Shown: piece after piece, positions 22,290 through 28,316 of the stretch
Position numbering within the stretch: position 1 is the stretch's first letter
How the letters are laid out: each line of letters starts with the position of its first letter
Source: Ichthyophonus hoferi
Taxonomy: Eukaryota > Opisthokonta > Ichthyosporea > Ichthyophonida > Ichthyophonidae
Direction of reading: 5' to 3'
Assembly (NCBI GenBank): GCA_002751075.1
Contig: NAOQ01000023.1
Location: forward strand, 206,158-234,473
Length of the DNA stretch: 28,316 nucleotides
The notes under the pieces: model-generated
The model's input: the letters and a program-made list of their open reading frames with translations, nothing else
Database searches by the model: none
Told to the model about the DNA's origin: nothing
Program-made: the position numbers and the translations under genes

Positions 22290-22365
22290 TAATCGTTCTT
22301 AATTGAAAGCTCCACCAGATTTCCATTCACAGTAACTTCATTTTCTTTATAGATGTATTATGATT

Positions 22366-22602
22366 TTAAATTGACTTTCTGCTTTGGGCCTTTGAGGTAT
22401 AGCTGAAAGTCAAGTCCCTTTCTGAAATAGTATAAATCTTTCCTGTCTCTGGATTGGTTTCTATAGTTTTGAGGTTGATGATCATAACCTTGTCCAGGCT
22501 TAGATATGTACTTATTTTCTTGGTCTCAGCAGAATTTATGGGGGGAAAAGCTTTGTTTTTGTTGATGATTCTTACTATATCCAGAATGAAGGCTTGATCC
22601 AT
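22366..22602 (-). other. Unassigned 78-residue open frame
   Basis: Starts MDQAFILDIVRIINKNKAF and is of mixed, protein-like composition (NSAETKKISTYLSLDKV). A TATATATA sequence lies just upstream of its ATG. No family recognised. Among the right-hand frames it is the one most like a small gene or exon, but support is weak. Confidence 0.17.
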
Positions 22603-23996
22603 GAATATGAATATATATAAGTATTTTTTTTCTGTTCTTTCATAGATTCCTGGAACATAATTGATTGGCTAGGGTGGGAATATCATTTAAACAAAAATTT
22701 GTTTTGCTTTTGATCAGGCGTTAACTAACCATACTTTTTATTTAGGTATTTATTTTCCTTTAATTGTTATTTTGTTGAGAATCATTACAAATACTATCAC
22801 AGCTAGTTTTCTTTTATACTTGTCAAAAATGAGAAGCTACTGATTAAACTCTATAAAATAGAGCTTTCTGTGTACTATATGCCAGGTAATGCCCCTAATT
22901 GATTCAGGACCATGCCCATTGATCATGTAGTAATGCACTGGTATATTCTGTTTCTATTGATAATGATACTACTAATAAAGTTATTAAGTTAATATTCCCA
23001 CCTATTAACTGGCCTGAATATAGAAAGGTGTACTCTATAATATATATAATAGCTATGATGCGTACTATACTAGGTTATTAAGTAAACTATGGATCCAGGA
23101 GCTCCTGGTGGTCTGGAATTGTAGGGACCTTGGGGAACATGTATTGGCTTAAAGTAATCAGGAATCATAATGAATGAAGTGATTGCTTGTGATTGTAATT
23201 ATTAATAAGAAATAATGATCACAGCAAGATATCCTTCTTCTGTACACTCACAATTACTACTTACTGACATTCAGTGAATCATTTTTTCCTGATACTTTTC
23301 TGACAGTATCCTCCTACAGGAAAATGAAATTGTCCCTGTGCAAACTCTTCTCAATGACTACACTTTCAAGATTGAGGATTACCAATTTCATAGAAAGTCT
23401 ATATGCAATCAGCTGGCCCAACCTTCCTTGCCTACCTCACTTTTCATTCCATGATTTTTTCAAATGTTTCAGAAATTTTTTCTCTAAATAAGAGAGAATT
23501 TGAACTGGTTTACCAAGCCAACCACTGACACCAGCACACATCCTCATCATCACTACCTTCTTGTAACAACATGAAAGGGTCATAAGTATGACAAAGCACC
23601 ATGCACTGACCTGGCTAGTAGGGTCACTGCTATGTTTATGATTACCACTACTGCCGTAGCACCCAGCATCACAGATCCTAAGAATTACAAGGAGGCCATG
23701 TTTGCAGATGAAAAAATGCATAAATTGCAGTCACATACATATGGAGATCCGTAACATAATGAGTTCTACGCATGAAATCTGTGATAGTTTTATTGACTTG
23801 CACACAGCTGTCGGGATCTCCGATTGTATAACTGATAGTAGTTATTGTTGTTTGACTAGTGTAAGTGATAGCTACTTGATCAGATCTGTCTTAAAAAGTT
23901 GGTTGTTGTGCTAGAAGTTCTATTGAAGAGCCATACACCAACTCTCTAGGTAACGGGTTGTAGTAATTTATATCCCTGTTTTAATTTAGAATGAAT

Positions 23997-24640
23997 AGAT
24001 GTTTTGATACGCTTAGGTGCAAAGGTGGAAATTGCACAATGTGATTGATCATTAAGTGAAGTTATGTCGCTATGTAAATAAGCACTATTATCACTATTTA
24101 GTGTCAGTAAGCAGTTTTCTGACTTCTGAACAAGTGAGTGATTTGAACACTGATTATGGTATACGAGACGAGAGCCAGTGATAGATTAGACATTACAATA
24201 ACGATGTATATATATATAATTAAATGCAAGTGTTTTTTGTGTGCGTTTACGAGAACTTCATATTTGCCTAGATACCGCGCATGTGTGAGCAGCGGCTGTA
24301 TTCTTTACTTGTGTTCCCGCATGTGTGTGCGGGGGCTTTTATTATTAGTTTGTTTTCTTTCATACTTCGTTTTTCGTTTTATCGCCAGTGCTAACTTTCT
24401 AGTTAACACGGATGCTACTAAGTTCAATAACTTAAATGGAGCCAATCATAAATATTCCTATTAGCTAATCCAACTCACGATAGGTCAAAGAGACCCACTA
24501 GAATTGTTTGATCTTACCATTATGTCCCTATTTAGATGGTGAATCGACTCATTTCCTCGTTGATGCAATGGTGTTCATATCCCGAATACTCGATCTACTT
24601 ATTATCTAGGTTTCGATCGAACCTTCTTACTTATGTCTAA
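23997..24640 (+). repeat. Dispersed repeat family, copy 2
   Basis: Same orientation as copy 1. It holds TTCTGAACAAGTGAGTGATT, GAACACTGATTATGG, GAGAGCCAGTGATAGATTAG and ACATTACAATAACGATGTA, then a GC-rich part with two hairpins, and the ATCTACTTATTATCT block near the end. It is followed about 90 bases later by copy 3. Outer limits are approximate. Confidence 0.78.
24315..24338 (+). ncRNA. GC-rich hairpin followed by T-rich sequence, within repeat copy 2
   Basis: CCCGCA and TGCGGG form a perfect stem around a TGTGTG loop, followed by GGCTTTTATT. A similar, earlier fold (CCGC ... GCGG) sits at about 24275-24295. The strong GC contrast with the surroundings suggests a structured transcript or terminator of the repeat. 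Whether it is transcribed is unknown. Confidence 0.25.
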
Positions 24641-24730
24641 CTATCTTGTAACAAGATGTACATGCTCAATCAATCTCTGAACTGTTATTGCGATTGTATT
24701 CAGTTTTGAGTTTAGGAGGTATTCCTGTCT

Positions 24731-25080
24731 TAATGCATTTGGGCGCAATAGTGCTTATAGCGCAGTGTATACGATCAATAAGGGTGCGATGTTACAATGT
24801 AGATATTAACTATTACACTATTAAATGCCATAGGCAGTTCTTTGACTTCTGAACAAGTGAGAGATCTGAACACTGATTATCGTATGTGAGTACCAAAGGT
24901 GATTAGACATTAAAATAACGATGTGATTGTTATATACATATATATTGTGATAAAATTCAGTGAAATAATTTAAATGTAAAGTTTTGTGTGTTACAAGTGA
25001 CTTTGTATTTTGCCAGTGGGACCGCACTTTGTGTGAACGGCGGGGGGTCTTTACTAGTTATTCTGGTTTTTATTTATACT
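24731..25080 (+). repeat. Dispersed repeat family, copy 3
   Basis: Holds GACTTCTGAACAAGTGAGAG, GAACACTGATTATCG, GATTAGACATTAAAATAACG and ACTTTGTATTTTGCCAG, then a GC-rich block (ACCGCACTTTGTGTGAACGG) ending TCTTTACTAGTTATTCTG, parallel to copy 2. Copies 2 and 3 form a near-tandem pair spaced about 730 bases. Confidence 0.78.
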
Positions 25081-27447
25081 TGGCTTTATAGCTAATTATT
25101 TCATTAAGGTAACTGCTCACATACTGTGACAATTCAATTTACCTGGTTGGAAACAACATAATTAACCAATATTGAGCCGATCATTTCACTATCTGAATTT
25201 ACATAGTTGGAGGACCAATTGATTCAATTTTCAAAAGCAATATGTAATGGTAGTATTCACCACAAATAGCATGTGCATAGCCATGACAACTATTTGCCAG
25301 AAAATCTCTTACATTACTTCTCAACTGCCTCTAGATTGACACTGAATGCGTTCAGTTTTTTACGAGGATTACAACACATGCAAGTCAGATACTGGCACAT
25401 TTGAGACTGCATATTAAGTAAAGAAATCGAGGCTATTCCTTCCCATACTAAACGTTTGGATAAGATCGCCTGAATGAGGCCATGTCCAATGTTAACTTCA
25501 AATGTGCCAAGCTACTCATAAGGACGTTCAAACCTTAATCATTGCGTTCTCTGCCTGCCCACTGTACCCTACATATCATCCACAAGGAGGTTTTGAACTC
25601 ATAAACGTTATAATCACAGGATTTCCAAGGTTCATTCAGACAAATAGTATGTTGTCAAGATCCATTTTTGATCGGAAATCACGATTACAAGCGATCACGC
25701 CGTTTACTACAATTACCAATTACATCATGTGATCGCATGGGTCTCGAGGTTTTTATGGTTCTGTAATACCAACTACAACAGGTATAACAATTTACGCATT
25801 CAACTAAGTGCAACGTATTAATGTTTCTACATATTAAGTTAACAAGTAGCGTTGCTGCTTTAATAAATTTATTATAAGTAACCTTATTTGTAGAAGCATA
25901 AGGTATTGGCGCATCACTACACTAATGATGATATTAAACCTGAGTCAATCAATCATAAATAATAGTATATACCTCAACGTAAGCTTTGATATAATCGGTA
26001 CAAACTCTTGGCTATTCAGTTGCTTAAATATGGAAGAACGTTAACTGTGCTAGTGCTCTTCACAAACGACTAGCAAACACCAATCACTAGGTTAGCCAAT
26101 CAGAGGTATCAAAATTCGTAAACCAACTCTAGTGGGTAGGCATTCGATCAGAGATAAAAAATAAACAGCTTTCTTTAAGAAACTATTACTAGATATAAGA
26201 AAAGTTAAGCAGAAGAAAAATTCAGACCAGTCAATATTAGCGTATCTCCCTCCATACATATAGTTCACACGTTCCTATTAACCATTGATCGAAGGAATAT
26301 ATCACGATTGCAATTCAGCGGCCCGAATACGATTTGAGAAATTTACCTCGTACAAGTGAACAAGCTTTAACCCGTGCAAATCACTTCACCGCAGCCGATT
26401 CGTCAATCCGAATTAGATCCAGATTCCAATACATAATCAAAACCAAATATCATGTAAATAAGATGGTATCAGGACCATCATCTGTTTTTATATTGTTATA
26501 TTATCAGATCTCTTTGGAGTACGTTTAATAGCCACAGTTATTTAGCACTCAGTACCATATTGCATTGACCTCAGCACGTGATTAACTCTGTGAATTTATA
26601 TCTGTAGCCAATAAAATTCTAGCAGAAACAAAGTTAATCTACTCCATTTCATTACAACCCTTAATTAGGTAGTGCTTTACTTTGCATAAAACAATACTAG
26701 CTGTTCTAGAAATGATCACGTTCTAATTACGGTACCAAAACGGTTAGATAGATATAGACAAATTCCATCAGAATAATAAATAAACTTTTTTTGGCAGTGC
26801 CCCTACCCCCCAGAAAAAAAAAAGAGCATCTAACTCGACATAAAGTTAGTATGTCTTTGGAATTACTCAATCAGGAATCATGATGTATTTCACAAGAAGA
26901 CGGAAAGCATTGGTTATGAAAGATATAAGCAAAGCATGTGTACAGCTTGGACAAGCTTCCTGTAATCTCATAATGTATCATACCATAACATACTATATCA
27001 TTAATATACAATAAACTATAATTATCTTATTAGTCTTATCTGTAGTACAATATACGCACGTGTACGCCAATAATATACAAAAACAATTTTCAACATAAAG
27101 TCTGTTTCCATTTATTTACACAAATTACATCATAATATATATCCACTTTTCAAGTTACTAAAGGACAACCTTGCGTTTTTAGCCACACATAACCCATGAT
27201 GTCGGCCCACATTACACAAATCTAACTGGCAAGTCTGCGTTGCTAGGGGAAAAGCTTGGAGGACCACACCCGATTTTAATGAGCACTTTCAAGTTATATA
27301 ACGGCATTAAGCCACTTCTATTGGTATGCCGATCCTATGAGCCACAGCATTAAATAAGGGTTCTTAGGAATAAAAATCCAGTTTATCTTAATGGCTAATC
27401 AATAGAATGTAAGGAGTTGAAGAGTAGTAAATTATTCAGCCAATAGT
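25081..27447. other. Gene-poor region right of repeat copy 3
   Basis: A few unassigned short frames (for example 25502-25732 and 26334-26528 on the plus strand) with no family resemblance. No repeats of the three-copy family were seen here. Confidence 0.5.
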
Positions 27448-27630
27448 CTATTGAATTCGAATAAATTTAAACCATTTAAACTTTTTAACTAGAGTACCAT
27501 ATTTGCATATCATTCGATGTGCTTTGGCAATTTCATTTTCATCCATAGCAACATAATAGAAAAGACAGTTGATATCCCATCCATTGGTGAATAGAATGTT
27601 CTGGCAGACACAACGTGTTCTATCTTTCTG
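27448..27630 (-). other. Unassigned open stretch of 60 codons, no ATG at its start
   Basis: Contains QNILFTNGWDINCLFYYVAM and DENEIAKAHRMICKYGTL, protein-like in composition. It begins after a stop with no ATG until the middle. I recognise no family. It could be an exon or a relic. Confidence 0.13.
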
Positions 27631-27917
27631 CACTTAACTGGTGTCCGTCCGGGAATATAGATTGGGAAGCTTAGGCTTTACCACAACTGTAATTGATAAC
27701 TGCCATATAATAAATACTTGAGCAAGAGGCATGCAAATCGCAACAGTTTATTCCACACCTCTAGTACGTGTAAAGATTAAATAGGTATCTATACTTTAAT
27801 TAGTGTGTTAGTGTGGATTAATCTTTTTCAGTTAAGTCAAATCCATCCACATGTACTAGACAAGACATATCCTGTGGTCAAGATCAACCCTTATATTGGC
27901 AGCAGATATGTCTATAA

Positions 27918-27951
27918 ATATATAGTTATGCATAAATATATAACTATATAT
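27918..27951. repeat. Perfect 12-bp inverted repeat
   Basis: ATATATAGTTAT and its reverse complement ATAACTATATAT are separated by 10 bases, directly before an ATG-initiated open frame. AT-only composition makes chance more likely. Confidence 0.6.
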
Positions 27952-28159
27952 GGAGAATAAGAATTTTTTATTATTCCTACACAGAAATCATAGTAATATA
28001 GAATTTACAGTAACATGCATACGAGTATTTCATATTAAAAGCTGCTTTCATAATATTGTTAATTATTTCGACAATCAAAATCCAGATTATACGGTATTAT
28101 ATCCAATTCGCCAAGTTATACCATGTGTATACGCGGGATTGAAGCACAGAGGTGGGTAA
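27950..28159 (+). other. Unassigned 69-residue open frame near the right edge
   Basis: ATG follows a TATAAATATA sequence and an inverted repeat. It contains CFHNIVNYFDNQNPDYTVL and ends close to possible donors (GTGGGT, GTAAAG), so it might be the first exon of a gene continuing to the right. No family recognised. Confidence 0.14.
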
Positions 28160-28316
28160 AGAAAGCAACTTAATTGGTTTTTATTTATTTATTCACAATA
28201 AGTTATTATCTTATTTATAATATAAATTCTGTTTAAAATACACATAATATGCTGTAATATTGACATTTTAGATGTCTTAAAATGCTCTTTCAGCACTTTA
28301 GTGATTTTATTTTGAT

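Noticed and set aside
23084-23130. Collagen-like MDPGAPGGLEL start
   Set aside because: Only about three Gly-Pro steps before a stop; too short to support a collagen exon.
1-28316. tRNA, rRNA, CRISPR or bacterial-type features
   Set aside because: No A/B-box pair with a cloverleaf, no conserved rRNA words, no regularly spaced direct repeats with unique spacers were seen.

Overview
The window looks like nuclear DNA of an animal or a close relative. It is AT-rich (roughly two thirds A+T), full of simple repeats, and its genes are split by GT-AG introns. There are no bacterial-type operons or ribosome binding sites. I cannot fix the species. An early-branching animal such as a sponge or cnidarian would fit the gene content and base composition, but that is a guess.

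Left part, about 1-11.4 kb, minus strand: most of one gene, which I identify as VPS35L, the large subunit of the retriever endosomal recycling complex. I could place 15 coding exons, and all intron phases agree (1,570 coding bases, about 523 residues), plus a possible first exon holding only ATG and one base. The gene runs off the left edge, so its C-terminal 40-45% is missing. Its introns hold almost all the microsatellites and minisatellites of the window.

Middle, about 12.7-15.6 kb, plus strand: a complete GT10 alpha-1,3-fucosyltransferase-type gene in two certain exons and one likely tiny first exon. The membrane anchor is encoded upstream of the first in-frame ATG of the larger exon, so a model starting at 13254 would lose it. 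The two genes are divergent (head to head), with about 1.3 kb between their predicted starts. They act in different compartments (endosome recycling and Golgi glycosylation), and nothing in the sequence shows that they are coregulated.

Right part, about 15.6-28.3 kb: no convincing host gene. It holds three same-direction copies of an undescribed dispersed repeat (about 17.55, 24.0 and 24.73 kb), some perfect hairpins, and several short open frames that look mildly protein-like but which I cannot assign. One short stretch weakly resembles the start of a copia-type reverse transcriptase domain. I see no tRNA, rRNA, CRISPR array or intact transposon. I found no clear new multi-gene system. The best leads are the fucosyltransferase N-terminus, the changed VPS29-binding motif of VPS35L, and the three-copy repeat.
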